Positions 1 to 11,629 of a stretch of 64,000 nucleotides of DNA are shown here, piece by piece. Below the pieces are notes generated by a model that searched no databases, was not told the origin of the DNA, and was given only the letters and a program-made list of their open reading frames with translations. Every line of letters begins with the position of its first letter. Position 1 is the first letter of the stretch. A program made the position numbers and the translations under genes. The stretch covers positions 18,042,001 through 18,106,000 of the forward strand of contig NC_057764.1 in assembly GCF_010389155.1 (NCBI RefSeq), given 5' to 3'. This DNA comes from Erigeron canadensis (lineage: Eukaryota > Streptophyta > Magnoliopsida > Asterales > Asteraceae).

Positions 1-132
1 ATAATTTTATACTAAAGTAACAAAAAAATAAATAAAGTATAAAGATAAAGAGAAAAAAAATCACCATCTCTTCTTTCTTCCTTTAAGATACATTTTCATT
101 CGATCTTTATCATGTGTATATATATATATATA

Positions 133-167
133 TACTAGAAGAGTAACTGCAAGATGCGGCGGCAAGG
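133..167 (+). repeat. dispersed repeat terminus, GATGCGGCGG type (copy 1)
   Basis: A TA run leads into ACTAGAAGAGTAACTGC and then GATGCGGCGG, followed by a GGTGATGGTGATGATGG stretch. The same order (AT-rich, ACTAG or GAG, CCCGCG, TGCGGCGG, GGTGATGG) recurs near 1261, 54841, 55291 and 62381, always on this strand. It looks like one end of a non-autonomous dispersed element, possibly Helitron-like. The class is not proven. Confidence 0.35.
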
Positions 168-1257
168 GGTGGTGATGGTGATGATGGAGACGATGATTGG
201 TAGTGGTTGCGGTAGCAAATAGTGTATGTTATTAATGTAAAAAGGGCTAATATAATTATTTTAGTAGTTAAAGGTTGATGTCAGGATATTAATTCAGTAG
301 ATTAAACTTATGGGTTGCATGGTGAATATTTATATAATACAACTTTTAAATTCAATGTAGAAAACTATAGTATTATAGCAACAATGTATTCAAATGTAAA
401 TTTACTTAATATAGATAGTTATATCATAAATAAATTTATTTTAATACTAGTTAATGGATTAGTATTTTTAATATGTTTAAATCATAGCACCATGTAATAT
501 AAATTCAATTATTTCATTACATAAATCATAAATTTAAATGGATAATTTATATAAAAAAATGAATAACTTATTGAATTAGAGTAAAAATTTGGATTTTTAT
601 TTAATAATTAAAAGATAAAATAAAATCTTCTAAAATTCAATGAATGAAATAAAAAAAAAATTCACTATATCATATTGAATTGAATACTAAAGTTATTCGA
701 TATAATAAATAATTATTACTCTTGATGATAACTTAAATAAGTACATCAAATAAATTTAAAATTTAAATGTTTTTATTCATTGTATAATTTTTTAATAATA
801 GATTTGATTATATATTTGCTTTAAATAATATCACAAATTATTGAATTGATAAAAAAAAATGACAAATAAGGTTAGTTGACACTTAATAAAACTTAAGTCA
901 TATTATCCCTAATTTATTTACATTGGATATAAAAAGATTAATTAAATTAACTATAGATATATATCAAATTAATATAATAATACTAATAATTTAAAAGAGT
1001 ACAAAGAGAGTAGCATCAATAACTAAACATATGCAGGATTTGCACAATTTATTTCAAGTTCTAATTATAGTAGGAAGTAAGAAATTTTTATTAACTAACA
1101 AAGATTAGGATTATAAATTAAAAATAATATAAATGATATGAATAAATATACGACAACTTGAAAATTTAAAAAATAATAAAATATGATAAATCATATAAAA
1201 TCCTACATGGCACGCTTCTACTAATATCAACTAAGTAAAAATATATCATCTCTTATT

Positions 1258-1330
1258 TATACTAGACAAATACCCGCGTAATGCGGCGGTATAGGCGTCG
1301 GCGTATCAGTGGTAGCGGAGGCGACCAATT
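1258..1330 (+). repeat. dispersed repeat terminus, CCCGCGTAATGCGGCGG (copy 2)
   Basis: ATACTAGACAAATA runs into CCCGCGTAATGCGGCGG and a GGCGTCGGCG stretch in an otherwise AT-rich context. It matches the termini near 55291 and 62381. The other end of the element was not located. Confidence 0.4.
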
Positions 1331-2289
1331 AAGATAAATAACTGATGTAAAATAATTAATGTAATTTAAGAGTTAATGAAGGTAATATAGTAAATAACAA
1401 AACATGTGCTATAAATATTTTAAGAGATTAAGAGATTTCAAAAATAAAAAACCTAATTTGCTTTATATGTAATTATAGAAGATATAGTTAGAGAGATAAA
1501 AAGTATTATAGGTATGATATTACAAGTAGATATTATACGAGTAGATATTTTAAACAAATATATTTAAAATAGTGAATAGAAGGGAGAAACACTATATATA
1601 GAGTTATCAACTATTTAGTTGAAAATGGAAGTAAACAAATACTTTATAATAATGTTATATAGATATAAATATTTAAATTCATAAAAAAAAAAAAAATAAA
1701 GAAGGAATTTATAAGGTTAGTACTAAAGTGTGAGCTGTGTGAGAGACCAAGTTAAGTCTTAAAATGAAAGGTTTTCTCCTAATATGTTATCGTATTTTTT
1801 GGGAGACTATTAGGGGGTTTTTATTTTATTGGGTATTAGGTAAGCTTTCTAAGTTTTTAATATGAACTTAGTTAACAACATGGTCTACATCTCATTGTAA
1901 TATTCGATCCGTACTTCAAAAAAATTGTGAGAGGAAGAAACTAACGTCTACCCCATTGTGACTTGTGTGCATTTTGGACTAAAATAACATTGACCCCTAG
2001 AACCATATAACCAAACCTTTCTTGAATGATGGCGCTGGGTATATTTTTATAATAATCAGTCAGTATTAAAATCAGGAAATACTTATAATGGTAAATTCCG
2101 CCCGTATTTTAGTTAGTCTACGAAATGTAAACTATGAAATGTTATAGGTGATTTAAAAAAGAAACTTTAAAAATACGTCACTCTAAAATAATCAAATTGT
2201 GTCTTGAGATAAAACAATTGATGACTGATTGACTTCAGCTAATTTATTAATCATAGGATCTTTTACAAAACACTCCTTTGTGTTCTGTT

Positions 2290-4858
2290 GGTCATCATTT
2301 TTTCAACCTTTAAGTTAAGTTTATAAAATTAAAATCAAATATTTGATCAAAAGTGGTACAAGTAATTGATGTGGACTACATCTTACTTCTTACTTCCTGA
2401 TAAAACAGGATCCAAAAACAAAAGATTTTAAAAAATTTACAAGTGGCAAGCAACTACCATATCTTGAAGCTAACTTTCGTAAAATAAAATAACAATAAAT
2501 AAATTTTTCTTTTTTTATTTTTAATTTTATGCCTAACCACTGCATCTATGGAGATTAAGCAAAGGATTCGTTCTTCTTGTTATGCCAAATCATCATCTAT
2601 CAATGGTAATAACTATTGAAATCTTTATTAAAATAATTCTCTTTTTAATATGGTTAACAAAAAATCCATGGAGATACTTTGTACCAAAATCCATGATCAT
2701 CATGATTTCAATTACTTCTATTCCAATCAGGTTCAGATATAAAATCTAAAAAAGGGTTGACCAAAACTTCATCATATGGGGATAATACCTGTCAAGATTA
2801 CTAAGCTAAATATCTAATGTTTCCTTTGATGGAAGGCTCTCTGATGTGACAAAGTGATAGATTTTACTTTAAAAATACCCTTTATATATTCAGTCCAAAG
2901 TTTTTTTTTATGAAGAGCCATATAGATGGAAGGTGAAATTAACATAAAAATAAAGTTCATGTATAAGGGGTGGCAAAAGTTAAGCAAGAATGGCTAAAGA
3001 AATTAATTACCACTTATATCTTCACGCCATGTTAACATCTATATTATAAGGTATTGCTATTTCACTCACACGTTCAGTTGCATTTTTGTTTGACACACAT
3101 TTGCTAAAGTTCAATCAAATCTATGTTTAGACCTTTTATTTTGGCTAAGATTGGCATTTCTATCAAGTACACCATGCTGTAGAAACTCTCACGAGAAGGG
3201 GGCATTACATGGTTCCTACGGAAAGGGAATCTAGGATAAGCTTGCATTGTTCGTCTCCCCAATGTGTTGAAGTGCAAATAACGTACAGTGGCCAAGACTA
3301 TTGATGTACAAGCTTACATCTAGGATTAAATTACAACTTATTTTTGACTCGGAATTATCATGATATATTGGGGTTTCTCATGAGAATGCCTCAAAAGGGC
3401 ATGAGCTATTAATGTACAAGCTTCTTATTTCAAGTGTGTTAACACATGTCATGTACGTTTTTAGCTAAGCCTCATAACTAATTACCTACAAAGGCTATTG
3501 GTATTGTATTACCCAATGTAAATGTTCAAAGACTTTTAGATGGCATCTATTCGTACTTATTTGAATATATTGATATGTTTTCTACCCAATTGTATGAAGT
3601 TAGTTTTCATTGCAAATAAATATACGATATTATGGTTAAATGTTCAGTGTGAAGTATTGTTAGGATTTTAAAACCATTTTAAAATATATTGCAAACAAAC
3701 GAAGAGTTCCAGTGATGTGGGACGCTATCTGTGTTATTTAGTAATTTTGATCTTTGAGACATCAATATTTTTTTAGATGAAAAACTCATGTCGGGACAAT
3801 TAAATTGTGTCTAATAATCAATAGTATTACAACGACACTTATAAGGACCTAACTTTTTGTTCCATATGCAAATCATCATAGAATACCCAAACTCATCTTA
3901 TCATAACAACTGTTAAGACGGAGTTACATAAAACGTTATAATAATATTGGTCCTATATATTTAAAGGAATATAAGTAATTTGTTGGGACACCATTAGGCG
4001 CCCTATATAAGTATATATAAAGTCATATATGTTGTAGTGTATAAAATTTTTATTTAATCAAGCCCGGATAATTATCCTGATTGATTAGCTAGTACATGGA
4101 GTAATCAACATCCATTATTTCTTGTTAATCTTACTATGCTAGTTGGCAACTTTTTGATATTGTTTCTTTCTTTTCATGTTCCGCAGGAATCAAATAAATT
4201 ATTCATATATTACCATATAATTTGGATGAAGTTTGTTTCACAAGATAAAGTAAGCATTGTTAATACTAAACCCGATAAAAACCCTAACTTAAAAACACCG
4301 AGTTCACGTCAAAGATTTTGAACTCAAAGCACTCCCAAAGGGTTTTTTCAATACACTTCCAACTCAGCGTCACATCAGCAAAACCTCTTTACAATATATT
4401 TTCTCCAATTTACACCTAGTATCCAATACATCTAATATATTCCTATACCCACTATTTAAATTAATAAATATGATTTGTGAGAAAAAGGAATAAAAAAAAA
4501 CTAACTTAATACAGAGCTAAACAAATTATGATCACCACCACATTTCTTCCAAGACAAAGTCCAATACACTACACCATTAGGGGTGTAGTGTTGAATACTA
4601 TGAAATACATACCCAAAGTGTTGTCACAAGACTACTAACTATATCTCAGGCTGGTTGAAATTAGATCGGCTCGCCAACCCAAATTACATAACTAATCCCA
4701 ACTCATTTGACCTTCCACCCCGTAGACCCACGCCAACCTACCAACCTACTTGACCCAAACAACCCATTATAGTTGATCAGGTTGACCCGGTCGGGTACAT
4801 GTTGAAGATGATGTTTTTAATGGGTCGAATTAGGATCATAGATTTTCAACTCGGCAAC
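2290..4858 (-). pseudogene. diverged relic of receptor-kinase intron 1 (copy 3), interrupted
   Basis: Two blocks resemble intron 1 of the S-domain receptor kinase. About 2300-2390 (TTTGATCAAAAG ... TTGATGTGGACTAC) matches 6960-7060. About 4095-4260 (ATCAACATCCATT, ATTATTCATA, TTTGGATGAAGTTTG) matches 7065-7265. The roughly 1.7 kb between them has no counterpart and is probably an insertion that I cannot classify. No kinase exon is visible to the left, so this copy is dead. The match is by eye and clearly diverged. Confidence 0.4.
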
Positions 4859-6363
4859 TGATATGTCGTATTTTATACCTATTTCCCACATTGTATATAG
4901 TCACTTTTGCATGATTTATGAGTTGTTTTTGTATACATATGATGCGTTTATGGTATTTGTTAGTGTTTCATGAAAATAACAGGTACTTGAGCATATTTTT
5001 GGAAGAAACGACATTTTTGAAGCAGGTTTATGGGTCTCGAGGCTGCATTTGGAGCATGGTCAACAAAAGTCAACCGAAGAAGACCCTTGTTGCGCCGCAA
5101 CTACTGATTGCGCTGAAACCTCAATACCAGAAGATAAGTTGTGCCGCAACAGCTTCATAACCCAGCCAACCTAGGTCAATGGAAGTCATAGTCAAACACG
5201 CGGTCAAAGCTAGTTGTGCCGCAACTACCTTCGTTGCGTTGCAACTAGTGCCGAATCTTGACAAATATTTGGAGAGTATATATATATATATATATAGCAT
5301 GCTTAATCGTCCCTTAAACCTAATTTTTACTTCCCAACCGTTTTTGGAGCCCTTTCAACCAGTTTTTCATCAAATTTATCATCTTTGAAGATCTTCATTA
5401 CGATTGGACGATTTCCGTTATTCGCTTTCTATTATTTGTATTCGTTAACAATGAATTCTTCTATTTTGATTTGTTATTTCATAATTGATATGAGTGGCTA
5501 ATCACTTTATCATCTATCTTGATGAAGTGAGACATTGTGTAAGGATTGCACTATTTTATTAATTCAAAGTTGATTTCAATTATCATTGTGTCGAGATCTT
5601 GATGAATTGATTCTTTATTAATTACTTTTATGATGTTGGTGATATGTATGTTCTTCATTAGTGGTACTAGTCGACCATATATGTGATTTCAATTAATTAT
5701 TTTTAATCAATTGTCACTAGTTCATGGTATGATAGTGAATGTCATTTTGATAAAAAGAATCATTTGTCAACGTGTTGATTAACGGTTGGTGGTACCACAT
5801 TGTCTTCACATAGATACAATTGTTAATTCGATAATCAAATAAACTAGTTGGTTAGTGAAATTTTTTTAAGCATTGGTGGTACAGACTTTTACAAAAGAAC
5901 TGATTAATTAGTGACTGAAATGATTTTATAAACGTTGGTGGTACGAGTTTGTGTCTTCATTTTGTCACGATTATCATTGTCAACTTAATCGGATTTGAAC
6001 TTCATTTATGTGCAATCTGAACATGTTATTGAGCGGATTCAAGATGAATGTCTTTTAAGTTATTGTTTTCAAACAAAAAGACTCTCTTTTCAATTAATCC
6101 GGAGGGATTACTAACAAATTCTTTAACTAATTGCAATGTGACAATTCGATCACAAAAACCCGCCTTTTCATTTGAATTACTTTATTTTATTTATTTTTTT
6201 ATTTTAACAAGTGCTACTTAGTCCATGTGATCGACCTCGGATTTATTGAATTTATTATACTACAAATGATCAGATTCACTGCCTGTTAGTGTGTTGTAAT
6301 CAGTCTTTTCGTAATTCGTGTTTAACTCTTTATTAATTTTATTACTCGATTTAACACACATCA
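4859..6363 (+). mobile_element. solo LTR, Athila-type Ty3/gypsy
   Basis: The sequence starts TGATATGTCGTATTTTATACC and ends AACACACATCA, so it has TG...CA ends. It is flanked by GCAAC and GTAAC, a target-site duplication with one mismatch. Its first bases match the reverse complement of the LTR end at 27639. No gag, pol or primer-binding site is attached, which fits LTR-LTR recombination to a solo LTR. It interrupts the relic receptor-kinase copy. It carries four palindromes of the form GTTGYG-CCGCAAC at 5089-5245 and a TA microsatellite near 5277-5297. Confidence 0.75.
5089..5245. repeat. GTTGYGCCGCAAC palindrome cluster in the Athila solo LTR
   Basis: Palindromic 13-mers occur at 5089-5101, 5138-5150, 5213-5225 and 5233-5245 (the last is GTTGCGTTGCAAC). 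The arms differ from the ACTGCG/CGCAGT arms in related LTRs by matched changes on both sides. Confidence 0.8.
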
Positions 6364-6615
6364 GTAACCCAACTCTAGTCGACCCGTGTCAATACAATTG
6401 ACAACCATAAAATTCCACATGATTTAAATTATACTAGTATGGTTAATCATTACGTGATATGCGAAATCTTGATATGATTAAATTTGAGGATTGATGCGTA
6501 CGTACCTAATTCAGATGCATCCACCCTTATATATAAAGATTGGCCCGCATTCGAAAAGATCCTCGTATCAATCATGTCCTTATACCAAGTAATACATCCT
6601 CCAATCTCTTTATAT
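6364..6615 (-). pseudogene. receptor-kinase exon 1 end fragment (copy 3)
   Basis: On the minus strand, 6615 to 6507 encodes a PAN-domain tail reading [14 protein letters not shown] and [13 protein letters not shown], followed by a GT donor (intron from 6506). It matches the exon 1 ends of copies 1 and 2 with several substitutions. The following intron start (6506 to 6364) also matches before the solo LTR interrupts it. Upstream exon sequence is missing: at 6616 the sequence switches abruptly to the distal intron 1 of copy 1. It cannot be expressed as a protein by itself. Confidence 0.8.
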
Positions 6616-7537
6616 GTTGATTCACCGCAATTTTGATGAATAGAAATCTTCTGTTTGATTTATTTTACTTTAATACTTGTTTTATTTTTACCTAATAGAA
6701 ACCTTCTGTTTTATTTATTTTACTTTAATATTTATTTTTTCTTTTTACTTAAATTTAAACTTTAGGTTAGATATTAAATTTGGTTATTAAAAGAAAAAAA
6801 AAAGTTAGCGGTATATGGAAGAAAAAAAAAATAACACTTACGTTGACTCCTCTTAATACGAGCCCAATATGATAGTTCGTATTGAGGTTAGAAGTGCTCT
6901 TATATCATGGGGAAATAGATTACCCCTGTAATATATTCTTTGATATTTTATTAGTCTTTCGTTTTTTCCACTTTTAAGTAAAGCTTAATTAATAGATAAA
7001 CAAAACATTTTGATCAAATGTGATCATTGATGTGGACGTACTACATGGACTACTTATCAACATCCATTGTTGATTTATTTGTTGATTAATACCAATGTAT
7101 TTTTTTTTACATAATTGCTCATCGAACTTGATTATTGCTTCACCAACAAACTTTTCATCTTACTTTTTCAATTGACAATCTTTTAACCGTATTTCCTTTT
7201 TCATTTTAGCATGTATCAAATACATTATTCATACACGGAGTACTATATATGGATGAAATTTGTTTGGTTAATGAAGACATGGTAAAGTTATACGAGTATA
7301 AATGTATTATACTTGATCTAACTGGAAATCCAGCATGAAGAAAACCATGATCGAGTCGAAAATTTTAAATCCCCACCCCAACCACGACTGACCCATTTGA
7401 CCCACTTTACTCGAAAGCAACCCATTTCACAACCATAAAATTCTACATAGTTGAAGTTAGTATATATGACACATTCATGTATGCTTAATCTTTGTGTGAT
7501 AAGTAAAACGACATTAAATATGAGAATTGATGCGTAC
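6616..7537 (-). pseudogene. partial intron 1 of truncated receptor-kinase copy 1
   Basis: Non-coding sequence almost identical to 31160-32086, the first part of intron 1 of the intact gene. I see only about ten differences by eye over the shared stretch including the exon 1 end. It stops at 6616, where the intact gene continues for another 0.7 kb to its transmembrane exon. No branch to a kinase exon remains. Confidence 0.8.
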
Positions 7538-8819
7538 CTAATTCAGCTGCATCTACCCTTATGTATAATGATTGGCCCCCATACGAAAACGTCCTCGTAT
7601 CAATCATGTCCTTATACCAAGTAATACATCCTCCAATCTCTTTGCTTATATCAGCCACGGCATACCCCACGCACGTGCAATTCTTATGGCACGACTCTTT
7701 ACACGCTTCCAATCCCAAACTCATGTTCACACGTGTTGTCGATGTGTCGGGTATCTTCACACGTGCCAGCTCGACGAACCCGGCTCCGGGCAGGCATATC
7801 TCAGCCCCCACCTTTCTCTTACACCCTCTGGTTCCGTCCCTCAGGTACCAATCTTGTGGGGACTGAGGCTCGTAACCAGGGAGGCAATTACACTCAAAAG
7901 TGCCTGATTTATACGGATCACAAAAGCCAAATGGGCCACAATAATTATAATCATCACATTGGTCTTTTGGAGCGGACCAAAACCCAATCCACCTACGATC
8001 TGCCTCGTGCCAAGTCAACCTTTCCACGACTCCAGACTCGTTAACGACTAATCTAGAAAAGATTGATGAATTACGTATAACGTAACTATAGTAAACCTCA
8101 TTATTGTTGTTCATGTATGTAATGTTAAAAATAAAGCTTCTTGTCATCTCGGGTACACCACTCCATCCGTTAGCTGTCCACGTCCCCGTTCGCCATACTG
8201 GTGTCTTACCTTTGTACAAGAACAACTGAGTGGAGCCAACCAACTCCAATTTATATGCATACTGACCAACACCAGGGTCCCCATTAGACTTCCAAGATGT
8301 GATTACTCTGTTCAAACCCGTTTTCCTGTCTAGCCCGAACTTCATACCTGGAAGAAGAGTATTTGATGGATAATCAAAACTCTGCCATGAATAAGCGTTT
8401 CTGTTTTGGTCTTGAAACAATACCAAATTCCCAGAATCCAACAACTGGGCCGAAACACTATAATTTGTAATAATTGAGACATTTGTTGACCAGAACACAT
8501 ACTTTTGATCTTTGTCGTGTAAGACCAGATTTCCTGTTTCATCAATAGATAGGATACCTAATGAGTTAGTGATCGGACGGTCTCTATTGGCAACCCAAAC
8601 GACAGTTTGCTCGGAAACCTTGTTATACCAAATACCAACATATCTGTTGCTCGAATTTCTGACAAGGCTAAAGAATCCCAGCACAAAATTTGCTTCTTTA
8701 GAGACCAAGAGATCACCATCTTGTAAGGGTTGCAAGAGTGTGATGGTGTCTGTAGAAGCGCTAAACTTCAAAAACAGAGATATGAACAGAGGTAGTATAT
8801 ATCTTCCATCTTGAAACAT
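7538..8819 (-). pseudogene. truncated G-type lectin S-receptor-like kinase, exon 1 only (copy 1)
   Basis: Encodes the whole extracellular half of an S-domain receptor kinase. In order: a signal peptide (MFQDGRYILPLFISLFLKF), a bulb-type lectin domain with WVANRDRPI near residue 80, an S-locus-glycoprotein region ([14 protein letters not shown]), an EGF-like cysteine cluster ([16 protein letters not shown]) and a PAN domain. I place the start at 8819, matching MFQNRRF in the intact copy, although an in-frame ATG lies at 8864. A GT donor follows 7538, but no transmembrane or kinase exon follows. Read-through would add 17 residues and stop at 7485, giving a secreted, kinase-less protein. It is probably a pseudogene; a secreted SLG-like product cannot be excluded. 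The upstream TATA region of the intact copy is not conserved. Confidence 0.85.
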
Positions 8820-8992
8820 TTTTTTTATTCGATCAAATTTTTTTTCTAGCTTAGGTAGTTTCAAACAAACAAATTATTGAAAAGTGATATAGTACATAAT
8901 AAAATCACAGAAAACTTGGATCACAAGATATTAAAAATTGAACATTTAGAAAAAGTCCAACGCTTAAAAGTTAAAAATGACTATAATAAAAA
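8820..8992. other. 5' flank of truncated receptor-kinase copy 1
   Basis: About 95 bases next to the start resemble the 5' flank of the intact gene (shared TTATTGAAAA, AAAAGTGAT and CACAGAAAA). Similarity ends near 8915, before the position of the TATAAAG seen upstream of the intact copy. A MITE begins at 8993. Confidence 0.6.
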
Positions 8993-9275
8993 GGGATAAC
9001 TACCTCGGAATGTAACGAACTATGCACAAATGTTTATGTTGTGTAATGAACTACATAGATGTTTATTATATGTAATGAACTTTTAAATCTAGGTTATTGG
9101 ATATATTCGACCAATCAAAAGCGTACAAGTGGCAGCTTAAATAGTTGCCACATATACCCGGGTATATTCAATAACCGAGATTTGAAAGTTCATTACATAC
9201 AATAAACATCTAGGTAGTTCATTATATAACATAAACATTCATGCATAGTTTATTACACTATCAGGTATTTATTCC
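8993..9275. mobile_element. fold-back MITE, copy 1
   Basis: A 283-bp inverted repeat. The left arm begins GGGATAACTACCTCGGAATG and the right arm ends CAGGTATTTATTCC. Both arms carry the motifs ATGAACTAC, AGATGTTTATT and TAATGAACTTT in opposite orientation around a short centre containing CAAAAGCGTACAAGTGGCAG. A second copy lies at 9520-9801 in the reverse orientation. No coding capacity. It sits about 175 bp upstream of the truncated receptor-kinase start. Target-site duplication is not obvious. Confidence 0.8.
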
Positions 9276-9519
9276 TATAAATTTCATTCCAATTCTCAAG
9301 TGGCTACAATAGTTTTTTTATTTTTTTGAAGTTCTATACTTCTTGAAAGTATGGACTAATCCTCAATATAATCACTTTGGTGGGGACACAAATTTTCCTA
9401 CTTCATGGTCCATGCCTGAATATATGTATTCGAGTGGATGTCCATATTTACTTAAATTCCGAATAAGTTAGTTTACATGATTATGTTATGTGACTAAATT
9501 TTATTTAGGTTTTTTATTA
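9276..9519. other. spacer between the two MITE copies
   Basis: AT-rich non-coding sequence of 244 bp separating two oppositely oriented copies of the same MITE. No feature seen. Confidence 0.5.
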
Positions 9520-9801
9520 GGGATAAGTACCTGGTAGTGTAATAAACTATGCATGAATATTTATGTTATGTAATGAACTACCTAGATGTTTATTGTATGT
9601 AATGAACTTTCAAATCTCGGTTATTGAATGTACCCGGTATATGTAGCAACTATCTAAGCTGCCACTTGTACGCTTTTGATTGGTCGAATACATCCAATAA
9701 CCTAGATTTAAAAGTTCATTACATACAATAAACATCTATGTAGTTCATTACACAACATAAACATTTGTGCATAGTTCATTACATTCCTAGGTACTTATCC
9801 C
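9520..9801. mobile_element. fold-back MITE, copy 2 (inverted relative to copy 1)
   Basis: Starts GGGATAAGTACCTGG and ends CCTAGGTACTTATCCC, so it has clear terminal inverted repeats. The interior is the reverse complement of 8993-9275, including CTGCCACTTGTACGCTTTTG, the complement of the copy 1 centre. It is a non-autonomous hairpin element without a gene. Confidence 0.85.
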
Positions 9802-9809
9802 AATCTATT

Positions 9810-10669
9810 GATTATTTTAGATAACCATTGTTATTGAAGGTGCTTATTCAACAACGGTTTTGGTTATTTTAGATAACCATTGTGTCTATTGATTGTACCC
9901 AACCATTAGCTCATTAACACTTATTAATTATTAATTACCTTCTACCGTACCTATCATAGAAACAATCTCTTCTAACCAAGCAATCAAAATAACTTCTACA
10001 CAACCTAAGTTACCACTAAGATCATGCAAAAACTATCCACAATCAATAATTAAATAACAAAGAATTAATAAGTTAAGATCACGACACAACGTTAAATTAA
10101 ATCAACTTGAATTATAAAAATAGTGCAATCCTTACATATTGTCTTACTCAATCAAGATGGATGAAAAGGCGATTAGCCACTTATATTAAAATACGAATAA
10201 CAAATCAAATTGAGAGAATTCATCGTTATCGAATACAAAGGAATGGAAACGAATAATGGAAATAATCCAAACGTAGTGAAGTTCTTTGAAGAAAGGTAAT
10301 TGGATGAAAATCTGCTCCAAAGGCTTCTAAAATCGACTGGAAAGTGAAAGTTAGGGTTTAGGGAAAATTAAGCTCTTTATTTATAGTTTTCCAAAATTAA
10401 AAACCGAAACCGCCTTAAAATGCGCCGCATCTTGTACATTGCGTCGCAGTTTCGTTTGACCTCCGTTGACTTTGACCAAGTTTGACCATCAAGCTGACAC
10501 GTCCTTTATCCTGCTGCGTCGCAGTCCATGCCAACTGCAAAGCAGTTAATATCTCTGTTTTATGGATGCGTCTCATGATCACACTGCGTCGCGGTTATAG
10601 AATTGACTTCTCGTTGACTTGTTTCTTGTACCACTGCGTCACAGCTCCTCATTATTGCGAAGCAGTCTA
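9810..10669 (-). mobile_element. truncated Athila-type LTR segment
   Basis: The middle of an LTR closely matching part of 26940-27360 (for example AATCAAATTGAGAGAATTC, AATCCAAACGTA, GAAAATCTGCTCCAAAG). It lacks both LTR ends. About eight ACTGCGNCGCAGT-type palindromes lie at 10420-10670. At 10669 it is joined directly to the 3' end of a gag-protease coding region, so a recombination or deletion removed the LTR end and all of pol. The left limit near 9810 is approximate. Confidence 0.65.
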
Positions 10670-11530
10670 ATCCTCGGGTAAAGAGGATTTACCTACCAAG
10701 TAAGCATACTCCAAGTGGGTAGGCAATGACTTAAGCTCCAGATCAGTAGGGGGTACATCAACAGAATTCGGTACCCTTGAGCTTCCATCAGCAACTACTT
10801 TTTCAAAGCTCTCATCCTCTGGAGGTGTCTCATCCAAACTCAATGCCATAACCTCTGAAAATAACTCATCATCATCAATATCACCAGCTCCTAAACAAGT
10901 GAGCTCTTCATCAACCTCAGTCTCCATCAATTCTTCAAATTCCTGATCCAAAGCATTGTCAATTACGTCAATCCCGAAACAAGACTCATCATTAGAGTAA
11001 GAATGCTTAATAGATCTTTCAACATTAAACAAAATTCTATCCGTACCCACACCCAAAGAAATTTCCTTATCTTTCACCTGGATGATAGCATCCATGGTGT
11101 TAAGAAATCGTCTACCTAAAATCAAGGGTACCTTAGTGTCTTCCTCCATTTCGAGGATCACAAAGTCAACAAGAAAAACAATATGACCTACTTGGACAGT
11201 CATGTTTTCAGCAATCCCAATGGGATACTGAAAAGAATGGTCAGCTAAACGAATACTCATGCGAGTAGGTCTCAAAATCCCGGAAGCCAATTTACTCCAA
11301 ACTGAGTAAGGCATCAAGTTTATACTAACTCCTAAATCGGCAAGTGCCTTACAAGTCAAAGAACGAATAGAACAAGTTATAAGGAAACTCCCTGGATCCT
11401 TAAGCTTAAGTGGAATCTGTTGATTCTTCAAGATAGCAGAACACTCGGCATTCAAATAAGCAGCATTCACCCCATCCATCTTTCCTTTATCCGTCACAAG
11501 TTCCTTAATAAACTTGGTATAGTTTGGCAT
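10667..11530 (-). pseudogene. Athila-type gypsy protease region (element B)
   Basis: A 287-codon open stretch encoding the region after gag. An aspartic-protease core reads ALADLGVSINLMPYSVW (an Athila-type DLGxS site with V where A is usual), followed by a PLILGRRFLNTMDA motif typical of retropepsin. The tail (LELKSLPTHLEYAYL) resembles the linker before reverse transcriptase in Athila elements. The frame ends where an LTR fragment begins, so no reverse transcriptase follows. The processing enzyme would act on the element's own Gag-Pol in virus-like particles, but this copy cannot be complete. Confidence 0.8.
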
Positions 11531-11629
11531 TCCCTAGATCAAATCAACTAAAGGAACATTAATGTGAACATTTTTAATCATATTGACAAACTTGTCATAC
11601 TGTTCCTTTAGCTTAGCTTTCCTGAACCG

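Larger units (their letters stand above)
1..2289. other. AT-rich intergenic sequence without a recognisable gene
   Basis: Very AT-rich sequence with frequent stops in all frames. I see no conserved protein and no RNA gene. It holds a short TA run near 118-135 and two GC-rich repeat termini, listed separately. The few open frames of about 60 codons have low-complexity composition and look fortuitous. Confidence 0.6.

Noticed and set aside
7561..8044. Open frames on the plus strand opposite receptor-kinase exon 1 (also 32110-32593)
   Set aside because: They are antisense shadows of a conserved coding exon: the same frames appear in both paralogues because the exon is shared, and they encode no known domain.
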